A stretch of 64,000 bases of DNA, taken from a virus. The stretch is taken from positions 1-64,000 of the IMG/VR virus record IMGVR_UViG_3300045772_000033; one strand, 5' to 3'. Shown here piece after piece: positions 22,823 to 32,017 of this stretch. Both the position numbers and the translations under genes were made by a program. How positions within the stretch are numbered: position 1 is the stretch's first letter; every line of letters starts with the position of its first letter. The notes under the pieces are model-generated. The model did no database searches. It saw only the letters and a list, made by a program, of their open reading frames with translations, and had not been told where the DNA came from.

Positions 22823-23353
22823 ATGGCAACCGCACCTCCAGCCTTAGCACAAATGATGGCCAGGCAGTTGATCGGTAAACTTGCCGGTGGCGGGCAGGGT
22901 GGCCCTGGCGGACCCCCTTCCGGACCTGGGGGTCCGATGCCTCCGCCGCCTGGGATGATGGGCCAAGCCGGGCCAGGCGCTCCAGGAGCAGGCGGCCCTC
23001 CCGGACCTGGTGGCGGTCCTCCTCCGCCCGGACCCAATGCTCCGCCTACGACTCCGGCCGGCCTTCAACTCTCTCAGCAACTGGCTGAACTCCAGGGTGC
23101 CGATCCCGATGCGATGGTGAAATCTCTGACATCGATCAAGACGGTAGCGGTTCAGCTTTACACACGCGCTGCATTCACCATGCCTGGTGTTACGCGCAAC
23201 CTCGCCAACGTCGTCAAGTATCTCGACAACTGCATTCAAGAAGCGGAGAAGGCTGCGGCGACTACCGCTGCTGCCGGACCCATTGCCAACAACGCAGCCA
23301 TCCCTAACCCCGCCGGTCAGTCAGGTGGGCTGGGATCACAACCAGGCGCATAG
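22823..23353 (+). CDS. Gly/Pro-rich (collagen-like) head-module protein
   Basis: 176 aa from ATG 22823, with AGAAGGA just upstream; an ATG at 22808 is in frame. Residues about 20-85 are a Gly-Pro-rich stretch (GGPGGPPSGPGGPMPPPP) with partial G-x-y periodicity, probably extended and flexible. The C-terminal half is helical (LAELQGADPDAMVKSLTSI, NLANVVKYLDNCIQEAEKAA). The mix of a flexible linker and helices near the scaffold gene suggests an assembly or portal-associated factor, but no family was recognised. Confidence 0.55.
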   Translation: MATAPPALAQMMARQLIGKLAGGGQGGPGGPPSGPGGPMPPPPGMMGQAGPGAPGAGGPPGPGGGPPPPGPNAPPTTPAGLQLSQQLAELQGADPDAMVKSLTSIKTVAVQLYTRAAFTMPGVTRNLANVVKYLDNCIQEAEKAAATTAAAGPIANNAAIPNPAGQSGGLGSQPGA

Positions 23354-23374
23354 TCGCCGAAGGAGTCCTCCCCC

Positions 23375-24349
23375 ATGGCTTTAAGCGACATTCTCAAGAA
23401 CGGCAAGTATCCCGACGACATGGTGCTGAACTTGCCGGACGGCTCGACCGTCAATGTGGGTGAAATTCGCGCCTTGCCCGCCGCCGAGCGCCAAGCCTTG
23501 ACTGCACAGATTGAGCAGCGGCAGAGCGCCCTTGGCCAGGCCGAATTAGCTTTTGCGGCCAAGTTCCAGCAAGCGATTCAGTCAGGCTGGATGACCCAGG
23601 ACGGCACAGTGGTCGCTCCTCGGCAGCAAACCCAGCAGGTTGCTCAGCCGACCGTGGCCCAGGTTCGCGCCGCTGCCGCAACCGAGTTTGGCCTCGACGA
23701 AAATGACCCCCTGCTTGGGCCAGTAGTGAAGCTGGTCAAGCAGGAATTGGCATCCCGCGATGCCGTTATTGCCGAGCTTCGCGCCAAGCAGGACGCAATG
23801 CCCGGCCAGTTTGATTCCCTCAAGACGACCCTGACCGACGGCCTTGGCCGCGTGACTGGCGTCGTCAACACATCAGTTGGGCGCTATCTGAACGACCAGT
23901 ATCAGTCGCAGTTCGCCGCTGCGACCAAAGACCTGCCCAAGGGCGTCACGGTGGACTACGAGACGGCATACAAATATGCCTCCGACCACCAGCTCAAGGA
24001 CAAGGATGGTTTCCTTCAGGTCGCTGACGCAGTGGATCGGCTGACTTGGAACGACCGCAAGAAGGCCGAACTGGCCGAGGAGCGCGCGGCACTTGTAGCC
24101 AAGACCACCCGCGAACTGGAGGACAAGAACAAACTCGCCAGCCTCACTCCCCCCTCATCGCGCAATCCTCTTCACACCACCCCAGTCAAGGACGGTGAAT
24201 TCAATCCCTTCAACGAGCGGACGAATGCCAAGGGCGAGAAGGTTCGCGAGGTCAAGTCTTTCGAGGAAGCGATGTCCGCGGCAATGGGCGACGAAGACGT
24301 GATGAAGTCAGCAATGTCGTCAGCCAGTCTTGGCGGCGGCGTGAACTAG
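23375..24349 (+). CDS. scaffold-like protein
   Basis: 324 aa, acidic and mostly helical, immediately before the major capsid gene. The central part is charged and coiled-coil-like (ELASRDAVIAELRAKQDAM; DRKKAELAEERAALVAKTTR). It ends with a small charged segment (FEEAMSAAMGDEDVMKSAM). Length, composition and position are those of a tailed-phage scaffolding protein that guides capsid assembly and then leaves. No sequence family is certain. Confidence 0.6.
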   Translation: MALSDILKNGKYPDDMVLNLPDGSTVNVGEIRALPAAERQALTAQIEQRQSALGQAELAFAAKFQQAIQSGWMTQDGTVVAPRQQTQQVAQPTVAQVRAAAATEFGLDENDPLLGPVVKLVKQELASRDAVIAELRAKQDAMPGQFDSLKTTLTDGLGRVTGVVNTSVGRYLNDQYQSQFAAATKDLPKGVTVDYETAYKYASDHQLKDKDGFLQVADAVDRLTWNDRKKAELAEERAALVAKTTRELEDKNKLASLTPPSSRNPLHTTPVKDGEFNPFNERTNAKGEKVREVKSFEEAMSAAMGDEDVMKSAMSSASLGGGVN

Positions 24350-24448
24350 ATCAAGTTTCTCTGGGAGAGGCGTAGTCAGCCTCCCCTTTAACATCAACCT
24401 TTAACCCGTCGGCGACCTCCCCCGTTTGTCCGACCAGGAGAACCTCCC

Positions 24449-25435
24449 ATGGCTCAGAGCGTGGTTGGACTGGGACTTGCATCGCCGCCGGTACAGCTTT
24501 CAAACACCGTGAACGCGATCTCCCAGAAATTTATCGTCCCTGTCCTCGGCGACAACGTGTTCAAGCCCAGCCCAGTCTTTTGGGCCTTGACCCGCGAGGG
24601 CAAGCGGTTCGGCGCCGGCGAATTGATCTTCCCGGAAATCTATCAGGAAGAGCTTCCCGGTGGCGCGTACTACGGTGACCAGCTCCTCGACACTTCGGTC
24701 GTGGACTCGGTGCAGCCGGCGAACCAGCAATGGAAACCCTACCGCCAGCCTGTGGTCATTCCGATCACCGACATCATTCTCAATCGTGGCGGCAGCAACA
24801 ACCTGGACATCATCCGGGCCAAGTTCCAGACAGCCAGCGGCAGCCTCCTCCAGAAGCTCTCGCGCGCGCTGTGGCACACATCGCCGCAGAATACGTCCCT
24901 TGACGTGGACGATCTGAACTCGTGGGTGGTTTCGACGACCAACACCATCGCCGGAATCAACCGCGCCAGTTCCGCGAATGCCTGGTGGTTGCCCGCAACT
25001 GTTGCCGCTGGTGGCGGCGGCGCCTTGACCTCGGCCACTGCTGAGCCCGCTTATCAGTCTGTCACCTGGGGCTATGACGAGCCGGATCTGTTCGTGATGA
25101 ACCGGACCAGTTACGCCGCGTTCAAGAACAACTTCGTCAACAACATTCGTTTCGGTCAAGGGATGCAGGATGACGAGGCCTTGCAGGTCGGTTTCCGCAA
25201 CCACTTCCTGTTCAACAACGCCGTGACCGTGGCCGACTTTTTCGCGACCGCGAACCAGGCGCTTCTGTTGAACTCGAAGTACATCTTTCCGGTCTTCCAC
25301 GAAGCGGATTACTTCAACGTCGATCCGTTCCTGAAGCCCTCGAACCAGCGCGTTCTGGTCTCGTGCATGTACCTGACCTGGAACCTGTCGTGCATCAGCC
25401 CGCGCATGAACGTGGCAATCACGCCGATCACGTAG
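24449..25435 (+). CDS. major capsid protein
   Basis: 328 aa. It follows the scaffold-like gene and is followed by a small head protein and a terminator, the usual place of the major capsid gene. The N-terminus (QLSNTVNAISQKFIVPVLGD) and RFGAGELIFPEIYQEELPGG, then GFRNHFLFNNAVTVADFFA and the C-terminal SCMYLTWNLSCISPRMNVAI, have the strand-rich pattern of HK97-fold capsid proteins. The call rests on context and general pattern rather than a close match. AGGAGAA precedes the ATG. Confidence 0.72.
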   Translation: MAQSVVGLGLASPPVQLSNTVNAISQKFIVPVLGDNVFKPSPVFWALTREGKRFGAGELIFPEIYQEELPGGAYYGDQLLDTSVVDSVQPANQQWKPYRQPVVIPITDIILNRGGSNNLDIIRAKFQTASGSLLQKLSRALWHTSPQNTSLDVDDLNSWVVSTTNTIAGINRASSANAWWLPATVAAGGGGALTSATAEPAYQSVTWGYDEPDLFVMNRTSYAAFKNNFVNNIRFGQGMQDDEALQVGFRNHFLFNNAVTVADFFATANQALLLNSKYIFPVFHEADYFNVDPFLKPSNQRVLVSCMYLTWNLSCISPRMNVAITPIT

Positions 25436-25445
25436 GACCGATTCA

Positions 25446-25491
25446 GGAGGAGGCGGGCAGACTGGGCTAGGCCCAGATTCAGCCTTCCTCC
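25446..25491 (+). other. nested stem-loop between capsid and head-protein genes
   Basis: GGAGGAGGC (25446-25454) can pair with GCCTTCCTCC (25482-25491) with one bulge, enclosing a perfect CTGGGC-TAG-GCCCAG hairpin (25462-25476). There is no U-tract, so it is more likely an RNA stabiliser or processing site than a terminator. Confidence 0.35.
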
Positions 25492-25515
25492 TCCCACACC
25501 CCAAGGAGATTCCCA

Positions 25516-25947
25516 ATGGCTCTTCCTTTTGCAAATCCAATCTCGCAAGCTATGCCGGGGTTCGGTTCGCCTTCGTGCTACGGTGCGGCGACTCAGACTC
25601 CGACCACCACGGCCGCAGTGACGCTGACCATCGGCGCGACGGCCACCACGCCGAGCACCGGCGGCACGGCATTCAATCTCAATGGCGGCCCGGCGCCGAG
25701 TTCAGGCAAGTGGCACCTGCGTGTGACCAATGCGACCTCAACCCTGACCACGGCTCTGACTGTTCAGGTCTCCGATGGCACGAATACCTGGACCGTCGCC
25801 ACGGTTCCGGCTTCGGCTGCAACCGGCTATGTTGACTACACTGGCGAGTTCAAGACCGACCTCGCGATCACTTCAGTGATCTTCGCTGTGACTCCGGGCG
25901 GGACCGCTTCGAGCATTCCGCTGGATGCTGAAGTCTCACTCGTGTAG
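25516..25947 (+). CDS. small beta-rich head protein (decoration candidate)
   Basis: 143 aa, preceded by AAGGAGA. Thr/Ala/Gly-rich and strand-rich (AAVTLTIGATATTPSTGG, WHLRVTNATSTLTTALTVQ, DLAITSVIFAVTPGG), like a small beta-sandwich. Being next to the major capsid gene and before a terminator, a head decoration or fibre role is plausible. No family certain. Confidence 0.5.
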   Translation: MALPFANPISQAMPGFGSPSCYGAATQTPTTTAAVTLTIGATATTPSTGGTAFNLNGGPAPSSGKWHLRVTNATSTLTTALTVQVSDGTNTWTVATVPASAATGYVDYTGEFKTDLAITSVIFAVTPGGTASSIPLDAEVSLV

Positions 25948-25992
25948 CTTCTGATTTGGCATCGTCGCCTCGGCTGTGCGCTGCCCACTGAC

Positions 25993-26031
25993 GGCGACCG
26001 CTCTACCTGACCGGGAGCGGTCGCCCTTTTT
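25993..26031 (+). terminator. rho-independent terminator after the capsid operon
   Basis: A perfect 11-bp stem GGCGACCGCTC / GAGCGGTCGCC with an 11-base loop is followed by C and five T. It separates the capsid genes from the adaptor and tail genes and would make capsid transcripts more abundant than tail transcripts. Confidence 0.9.
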
Positions 26032-26047
26032 GTAGGAGGAAGTAGCC

Positions 26048-27331
26048 ATGAGCCAATGGTCTTTGGTCGGTGATATTTTGATGGCCTTGCGCGAGCAGGC
26101 GGCAGATCCCCCGTCTTCGCTTCCCGCGCCTACCTCGGTCACAGTTACCCCGGTCCCGACTGGCTCAACATCGATCTGGTTCACGGTCACGCAGCTTACC
26201 CCCTGGGGCGAGTCTCCTGCCTCAGCCGAAGTTGCCCTGACCAACGGCGCTATCGGCTCGACTTTCACCGTGGCTGGTAATTGCTCCTTCGCTGCAACAA
26301 CCATTCTCATCTACTTTACTCTCGGCGGCGCGGGCGGCGAGGACCGCTATCTCCCCTACACGATCCCAGCCGGCGGCGCCGGTGCGTTCTCGATTCCCTT
26401 TACCCTCTCCACCGCTGGAATCACGCAGGGATTCCCGCCGGCGCGCAGCTCGGCCTGGCTGCCTGACACCGACGGCACGGCGCTCTCGGCGGCGGCTTTG
26501 TACAGGTGGATCAATGAGGGGCTGGACGCCTGCACTGCGATCACAGAAGGCATTCGGGACGTAACCGGAATCCCCTCGACCGCGGGCCAAGCACAATACC
26601 AGGTCATCGGCAACTGGCGCTCTCTAACCTCCGGCTCATACGATGGCTGGCCCTTCACCTTTGGCAACAAGTCCGATATTTTCCGGCACTCAAACGTCAA
26701 GGGGATCAGCGGAACAGCGGTGATGAACCAGGACTCCGTGGTTCAGCAGATCGAACTCTATCCGCAATCGTCCCGGACCTCTGGTGTGGGTGTGCTCTCC
26801 GGCCCTCTGGCCGCTGCGGCGACCGCGATTCCTTATACGCCTGGTAGCACAGGCTGGGTTCTGGGATTCGGACTGGCGCTGCTCGGTCCTTACCCATCTG
26901 ACCCCTCGCTCAGCGAGCTGGTCTACTATTCCAGCAACGTCTCGAACCAACTTGCACAGGTCACCCGCGGTATGGGCGGAACTGTGGCGCAAGCATGGCC
27001 CGCTGGCACTCCGATCTCTGAGTGCAACATCTACATGTCCGGCATCCGCTATCCGATTCACTACCAACGGGGGCAAGCTACGGTCCAACTCAGCCTTCCT
27101 CCGGCGTGGATTGACGCCTTGCGCGACTATTTGTCAGCGCGGTTCAAACAGGCTGAGCAAGACACCGAGGGCGCGCAGGCGACGCTCAAGCAGTTCGAGC
27201 AGAAGTGCCAGGGGATCAAGGGGAATCGGCAGGTGATGTCGCCGCGGCGGGTGCAGGCTGGTGGAAGCAGTGGAGTTGAAATCGCAGGCGGCGGAACCGG
27301 AGGATTTTTTGGAGGCGTGATTTTGCCATGA
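26048..27331 (+). CDS. head-tail adaptor-like protein
   Basis: 427 aa, GGAGGAAG before the ATG. The first 130 residues are beta-rich and fibronectin-like (LPAPTSVTVTPVPTGSTSIW). A helical middle (ALYRWINEGLDACTAITEGI) recalls phage adaptor proteins, and the end is helical (YLSARFKQAEQDTEGAQATL) with a Gly-rich tail. Position between the capsid genes and the large nozzle-like gene supports a connector role. Function inferred only. Stop overlaps the next ATG. Confidence 0.5.
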   Translation: MSQWSLVGDILMALREQAADPPSSLPAPTSVTVTPVPTGSTSIWFTVTQLTPWGESPASAEVALTNGAIGSTFTVAGNCSFAATTILIYFTLGGAGGEDRYLPYTIPAGGAGAFSIPFTLSTAGITQGFPPARSSAWLPDTDGTALSAAALYRWINEGLDACTAITEGIRDVTGIPSTAGQAQYQVIGNWRSLTSGSYDGWPFTFGNKSDIFRHSNVKGISGTAVMNQDSVVQQIELYPQSSRTSGVGVLSGPLAAAATAIPYTPGSTGWVLGFGLALLGPYPSDPSLSELVYYSSNVSNQLAQVTRGMGGTVAQAWPAGTPISECNIYMSGIRYPIHYQRGQATVQLSLPPAWIDALRDYLSARFKQAEQDTEGAQATLKQFEQKCQGIKGNRQVMSPRRVQAGGSSGVEIAGGGTGGFFGGVILP

Positions 27332-30036
27332 GCGCCAAAGTCGTCAGTCAAAAAAAGTTCGCTAAATTAACGGCCAGCGCGGGAAGCCTGAGCCAGCCGC
27401 CCGGCGCGCTCTCCCGCCTCTCGAACCTTGCCTTCACGCAGCGCGGCAGCCTTCAGATCGCCGATGGCTCTCACTCCATTGGCCAGCTTCCATCTCCCTT
27501 CCTGACTGCTCGTGCTCTTGCGGTATTCACCAAGTTTGCATCAGGCAATTATCCGCTCTATCCAGTTCTTGCTGCTCCGGTCGGCGGTTACCTTCTGGCC
27601 AATCCACAGAACTTTACTCTCAGCGTCGATGCCTCCGGGTCCACTCCTGCCGGAACGTATTACCTCGCTATCGTTGCACAGGCCACTGTTCAAGGAGTGA
27701 CGGTAACCAGCGGGCCTACCATCACGTCTATTACCGTCGCCCACGGATTTACACAGATGAGTTTCCAGTGGTCCCCGGTGTTGTTTATCGGGGGGACTCC
27801 TTCGTATACGATCTACTATCTGGGGTCAACTCCAGCCGCAGTGGGCTATGTTCTCCTGTCCGGTGTCAGCGGTGTACTAATTGGGGGGTTCCTTACTGAT
27901 CTCTACAACGGAGCCTTTTCTCACGGTACTACTCCAATTCCACAGACCAACGCCTCAGCCCTGGTTCAACTCTTGATCGGCAACGTGACTCCACCTTCGC
28001 CGGTGGTAGCTTTCACTTCAATTTCGTCCGCGCCATTGCCGGGCACCGCGCCGCAGCCGGCGCAGTTAGCCCCCGGCGATCCAGCTTTTGTCTTTGACAC
28101 CATAAACACCAATCAGCAGACCTTATACCCTTCTGCATCGGGTGGTACAGCCAGCGCCATCGCCAACTCAGGTACTCCCTCGGCTACACAGACAGTGTCA
28201 GTAGCGTCGGGGTGGGCCTCTGCGGCCACAGTTACAGGTCAACAAGCCACAATCTACATCACCGTTACCGGAACTAACTCGCTCTCCGCCCAAGGAGGCG
28301 GGTCTGTTCAATATCAATACTCGACAGATAGCGGTTCAACCTGGGTTAATTTCGTTTCGTTTCCTTCCAGCACAGCAAACTGGAATCAAAACCTTTCTTT
28401 CTCGGTTGACGCTTCATCCTTGACCGACTTTTCTCACCTCCAAATCCAAATTGTAGCTACTGCACAATGGGGGCACGGACTAGGGAATATCTCCATCTCC
28501 GGTTCCGCCAGCGCAGGGTCTGTCTATCTCTCCACATCCACTTCAGCATCCTTCTCTCCATACGGAGGCATCCCCGGCCAAGTCAACGTGATTCCGCAAC
28601 TGGTTCAGTTCGCCGGGCTGGAAATCCTAATTCTGGGCAACGGTTACGCGCCTCAGTCTTGTGACCCCACCAAGGTAGCCAACGCAACGCTGACACCGCT
28701 CGCCAATACCTTCCAAGCCGCCTATCCGACTTGGCAATCCGCTGTGGATTGGATCACAGGCGCGCAGGTCACCGACGGGACCAACCACTACACTGCGACC
28801 CAAGGTGGTGTCTCCGGCTCTACCGCCCCTTCATGGAATACCGCCCTCGGCGCTGAAACCTCTGATGGCTCGGTCATCTGGACTTCGCAAGGTCCGATCA
28901 TCGCTTCCACCGCGCCCCGTGGCGCCGCGCACGCTGTCGCCTACGCTGGTTCCCTCTGGCTGGCCAACACGTCTCCGACCAATACCGCTGACGGGATCGA
29001 TGGTCCTTCCTGCCTGAAGATGTCCGACTCGAACAATCCGAACTCGTGGAACCCGGTCAACACCGCGTTCATCGCAAGGCAGGACGGAACGCAGATTACA
29101 GGCATTTGCTCATTCACTATCGCTGCCCTTGGGATTTCTCCGACTGGTTCTCTCTGCGTTTTCAAGGAATTCACGACCTACCAGGTGATTGGCGTCTTTG
29201 GGTCCACTTCGTTCGAGATACAGCCGGCGCAGACCAACCTCGGCTGCATCGCCGCGTGCTCGATCCAGTTCCTCCCCGGCTTTGGTGTCGTTCGATTCAC
29301 CCACTTGGGCTTCGCTGTCTTCGATGGGATCAATGACAGGCTGATTTCGGAGGACATCCGGCCTTACTTGTTCGGAGGAGTAGACTCTGAACACGATCTG
29401 ACCCCAGTGGACCCGACATACGTCTACCTTTCGCAATCGGCTCAGACCATTGCCCCGCCGATGTACCTGTGTGCGATGCCCTTGGCCGGCGCAAATGGCG
29501 CGCTCACCCGCTTGTTCTGCTATGACCTGGTGATGAAAGCCTGGACCGTGCTGGACTTGCCGTGGGCAATCAGTTCGATGGGGACCGTCTCGGCCGGGGA
29601 AGGATACCCGCTGGTCCTCGCCGGCAAATCCGACGGTACGATCCAGCGGTTGCAATCCGGTGACTTGAATTGGGACCAGGGGGACGTGAATCAGTCAACA
29701 GTCCAGTGGTCCTTTCGCAGCCCGGAAGTATTCGGTGAGGGCGGTTCGCAGCGGCTTTTTTATCAGCAGGCTGTGATTCGGGGCTATGGCAATTCGGCCA
29801 TGGTTCAGTCGATCGTTGCAAAGCTCTGGCTGGACGGTGTGCAACTCGGCTCGCAAGCGATCGATGTTGTGCCTGTGGGGGGCAACACCTTCGAGGCCAA
29901 CGTCAAGATTTTTCTCAACGGCCAACGGGCGCATCTGGACATCAGCGGAAACAACGGTGGCGCGACCGGGGTGATCGACGGCATCGACTGGGCTATCGTA
30001 CCAAAGTCGCCGCTGGCCAGGAGGGTGATTTCGTGA
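27328..30036 (+). CDS. large tail nozzle / stabilisation-like protein
   Basis: 902 aa, beta-rich. The N-terminus begins SAKVVSQKKFAKLTASAGSL followed by PGALSRLSNLAFTQRGSLQI, a start common to short-tail nozzle (P22 gp10-like, T7 gp12-like) proteins, in which a beta-propeller closes the tail. A 400-residue Ig-like, low-complexity insert comes next. The C-terminal third (TRLFCYDLVMKAWTVLDLP, then YPLVLAGKSDGTIQRLQSGD and FYQQAVIRGYGNSA) returns to propeller-like repeats. The assignment is structural guesswork from pattern and position. Confidence 0.5.
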   Translation: MSAKVVSQKKFAKLTASAGSLSQPPGALSRLSNLAFTQRGSLQIADGSHSIGQLPSPFLTARALAVFTKFASGNYPLYPVLAAPVGGYLLANPQNFTLSVDASGSTPAGTYYLAIVAQATVQGVTVTSGPTITSITVAHGFTQMSFQWSPVLFIGGTPSYTIYYLGSTPAAVGYVLLSGVSGVLIGGFLTDLYNGAFSHGTTPIPQTNASALVQLLIGNVTPPSPVVAFTSISSAPLPGTAPQPAQLAPGDPAFVFDTINTNQQTLYPSASGGTASAIANSGTPSATQTVSVASGWASAATVTGQQATIYITVTGTNSLSAQGGGSVQYQYSTDSGSTWVNFVSFPSSTANWNQNLSFSVDASSLTDFSHLQIQIVATAQWGHGLGNISISGSASAGSVYLSTSTSASFSPYGGIPGQVNVIPQLVQFAGLEILILGNGYAPQSCDPTKVANATLTPLANTFQAAYPTWQSAVDWITGAQVTDGTNHYTATQGGVSGSTAPSWNTALGAETSDGSVIWTSQGPIIASTAPRGAAHAVAYAGSLWLANTSPTNTADGIDGPSCLKMSDSNNPNSWNPVNTAFIARQDGTQITGICSFTIAALGISPTGSLCVFKEFTTYQVIGVFGSTSFEIQPAQTNLGCIAACSIQFLPGFGVVRFTHLGFAVFDGINDRLISEDIRPYLFGGVDSEHDLTPVDPTYVYLSQSAQTIAPPMYLCAMPLAGANGALTRLFCYDLVMKAWTVLDLPWAISSMGTVSAGEGYPLVLAGKSDGTIQRLQSGDLNWDQGDVNQSTVQWSFRSPEVFGEGGSQRLFYQQAVIRGYGNSAMVQSIVAKLWLDGVQLGSQAIDVVPVGGNTFEANVKIFLNGQRAHLDISGNNGGATGVIDGIDWAIVPKSPLARRVIS

Positions 30037-30503
30037 GCCCTGCCGTCCGAGTTCGCAACCTTCGCGCAGGCGAGCAGGCCAGCCTCCCCGCTGCTTTACG
30101 CGACACCGGAATGTTTTTCTTGGCCGAGGAGTGGGTCTGGGTCGTAGAACGCGCAGCGTTGCCTTCCCCGCTCGGTCCGTTCGGTCCTCCGCCTCCCGCT
30201 CCTTTCGCCATCGTCGTCTGCTCTTTCGCCCACGGGTGGTTGGTGTTGTGGAGACTTTTGTCTATCTCGCCACTTTCACCCGGAATACCGCTAAACTGGT
30301 TCAAGGAAGCCTTGCCGCAGGTCTTCGCCGAGGCGCGTCTGCGAGGGTGTGTCGGATTTCTTACTCTGCTCGCTGACAACCGTCCCGCAGAGGTGAAGAT
30401 GGCCCGGATTATTGCCTCTCTGCCGGGTGCGACTCTGCTGCCGTTCCAGGGGTCACTGGGGGTCGGATTGCTGAGCGAGGCCGGGAAAGGGGAATCACGA
30501 TGA
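30033..30503 (+). CDS. GNAT-like protein (divergent)
   Basis: 156 aa, GTG start overlapping the previous stop. VRVRNLRAGEQASLPAAL and FKEALPQVFAEARLRGCVG fit the first strand and a central helix of GNAT acetyltransferases, but the acetyl-CoA-binding Q/R-x-x-G-x-G/A loop is not visible. It may be a structural derivative, as found in the internal-protein region of some short-tailed phages. Coupled to the clear GNAT at 30500. Confidence 0.45.
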   Translation: MSPAVRVRNLRAGEQASLPAALRDTGMFFLAEEWVWVVERAALPSPLGPFGPPPPAPFAIVVCSFAHGWLVLWRLLSISPLSPGIPLNWFKEALPQVFAEARLRGCVGFLTLLADNRPAEVKMARIIASLPGATLLPFQGSLGVGLLSEAGKGESR

Positions 30504-30967
30504 TCGTTGCTGAGGCTCAGGTCACCATTCTTCCCGTATCCGTCGATACAATCTTCGACGCGCCGAATGCCACTGCTCTGTTTCGGGCCAACGCTGAAGA
30601 ATGTCTTGTCCCGGAGGCTGATCCGCAACGCGCATTCTATTTGGCAATGGAGCAAGCCGGAGTGCTCAAATGCTTTGCATCTTACGCGGGCGTCCGACTC
30701 GTTGGCTTCAGCGCGATTCTTTGCACAGATATGCTCGATCACCCTGGCAAGAGGCTTGCCACCGCCAAGAGTATATTCGTCGATCCCGACTATCGCGGCA
30801 CAGGAGCAGGCGATCTTCTGCTTGATGCCGCTGAGCAGTACGCAACGGAAGCCGGTTGCATGGCTTTCACCGCCTCAGCACGAGTTGACAGCGCGTTTGA
30901 CAAAGTTCTTTCTCGACGCGCTGGATACACGCTAACCCATTCGCAGCATACGAGGTGGCTGGCATGA
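30500..30967 (+). CDS. GNAT-family N-acetyltransferase
   Basis: 155 aa. VDPDYRGTGAGDLLLDAAEQ is the acetyl-CoA-binding motif A (R-G-x-G-x-G/A), and YTLTHSQHTRWLA is the usual C-terminal strand. The start overlaps the preceding stop by four bases. GNAT proteins in phage tail modules may acetylate host proteins after injection or serve as virion components. Substrate unknown. Confidence 0.75.
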   Translation: MIVAEAQVTILPVSVDTIFDAPNATALFRANAEECLVPEADPQRAFYLAMEQAGVLKCFASYAGVRLVGFSAILCTDMLDHPGKRLATAKSIFVDPDYRGTGAGDLLLDAAEQYATEAGCMAFTASARVDSAFDKVLSRRAGYTLTHSQHTRWLA

Positions 30968-31434
30968 GCGATTTAGCCATCCCGCTTCCCACTATCGCCG
31001 CGCTTGTGCCCCCTTCGCCCGCGACTCTTGACAAGCTGGCTCAGGCTTTGGAAATCATCAAAGCACAGCCACAAGTCCCTCTTGCCACTGAGCATCTTTT
31101 TCATGGGGGGATGTACGCGCGCACAATCCGGCTGATCCCTGGCGAATGGATGATAGGATCTCGGATTAAATTGCCAACCGTACTAATCGTCCATGGCAAT
31201 TGCACAGTCTTACTCGGCGACGAGACAGTCAATTTGTCTGGTTACAACATCATCCCAGGCTGTGCGGGAAGGCAGCAGCTATTTCTAACCCACAGCCCGG
31301 TCGAGATGACACTGATCTTTCCCACTTCGGCTGTGACTGTTGAGGAAGCGGAGAATGAAGTGTTTGCCGACGCTGACCAACTGATGTCGCGTACAGATGC
31401 TAGTCGAGACACGATCACTATTACCGGCCAGTAA
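30964..31434 (+). CDS. cupin-like protein
   Basis: 156 aa from ATG 30964 (ATGA overlap). After a helical start (LDKLAQALEIIKAQPQV), the strand pattern HLFHGGMYARTIRLIPGEWM, then TVLIVHGNCTVLLGDETVN and NIIPGCAGRQQLF, fits a single cupin barrel; HGG and HG motifs could bind metal. Such small cupins occur beside internal virion genes of some short-tailed phages. Role unknown. Confidence 0.55.
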   Translation: MSDLAIPLPTIAALVPPSPATLDKLAQALEIIKAQPQVPLATEHLFHGGMYARTIRLIPGEWMIGSRIKLPTVLIVHGNCTVLLGDETVNLSGYNIIPGCAGRQQLFLTHSPVEMTLIFPTSAVTVEEAENEVFADADQLMSRTDASRDTITITGQ

Positions 31435-31457
31435 GGCCGAGGAAAGGAGACAGCGCG

Positions 31458-31997
31458 ATGGCAGGAACTTTAGCGACAGCGTTAGCAATCGCCGGCATTG
31501 CGGCTGGCGCCGCAGGAACTGGAACAGCCATCTACGAAGGCGATAAAAACCGCGACGCATCCGCTGCCGCTACTACCGCGCAGCAGACTGCTCTGCTCAA
31601 GCAGCAGCAATCTCAGGCTAACCAGGCCAACCTTTCCAAACAAGAAGCGGTTATGGGTGCGCAAGGCCAGTCGCAGCAGCAAACTGGCGGATCGCTGACT
31701 GACGATGGGACTTCGGCTATGACTGCCTTGCTGGCCGGGTATCCGGGGTATCAGGCGGGAGCGAGCGGATCTGGTACGAGCACAGGTGCCGGGATTGGCA
31801 GCAGCGGAGTTTCCGGCAGCGCACCTGCGGCCGGCTCGACTGGAACCCCAGACATTGCAGCACTTCTGAAGACTCTAAGCAGCGGCGCGGGCGGCGGCCT
31901 TGGCTCCAATTCCCCATCTTCGATTTCCGGCGGCAACTGGCAAACACAGCCCTCTGCGCCGCAGTCCAGTTTTGAGTTGGCTAACCCGGTCGTCTAG
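31458..31997 (+). CDS. internal/ejection-type protein, Gln/Ser/Gly-rich
   Basis: 179 aa. The N-terminal 25 residues are hydrophobic (TLATALAIAGIAAGAAGTGT) and could insert in the host membrane during ejection. A Gln-rich helix (QQTALLKQQQSQANQANLS) and a Ser/Gly-rich tail follow. No family. Preceded by AAAGGAGA. Confidence 0.5.
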   Translation: MAGTLATALAIAGIAAGAAGTGTAIYEGDKNRDASAAATTAQQTALLKQQQSQANQANLSKQEAVMGAQGQSQQQTGGSLTDDGTSAMTALLAGYPGYQAGASGSGTSTGAGIGSSGVSGSAPAAGSTGTPDIAALLKTLSSGAGGGLGSNSPSSISGGNWQTQPSAPQSSFELANPVV

Positions 31998-32017
31998 CCG
32001 GAAGGAAGGATTTACCC

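Noticed and set aside
25446-25491. Terminator after the major capsid gene
   Set aside because: The stem is imperfect and no T-run follows; listed only as a stem-loop.
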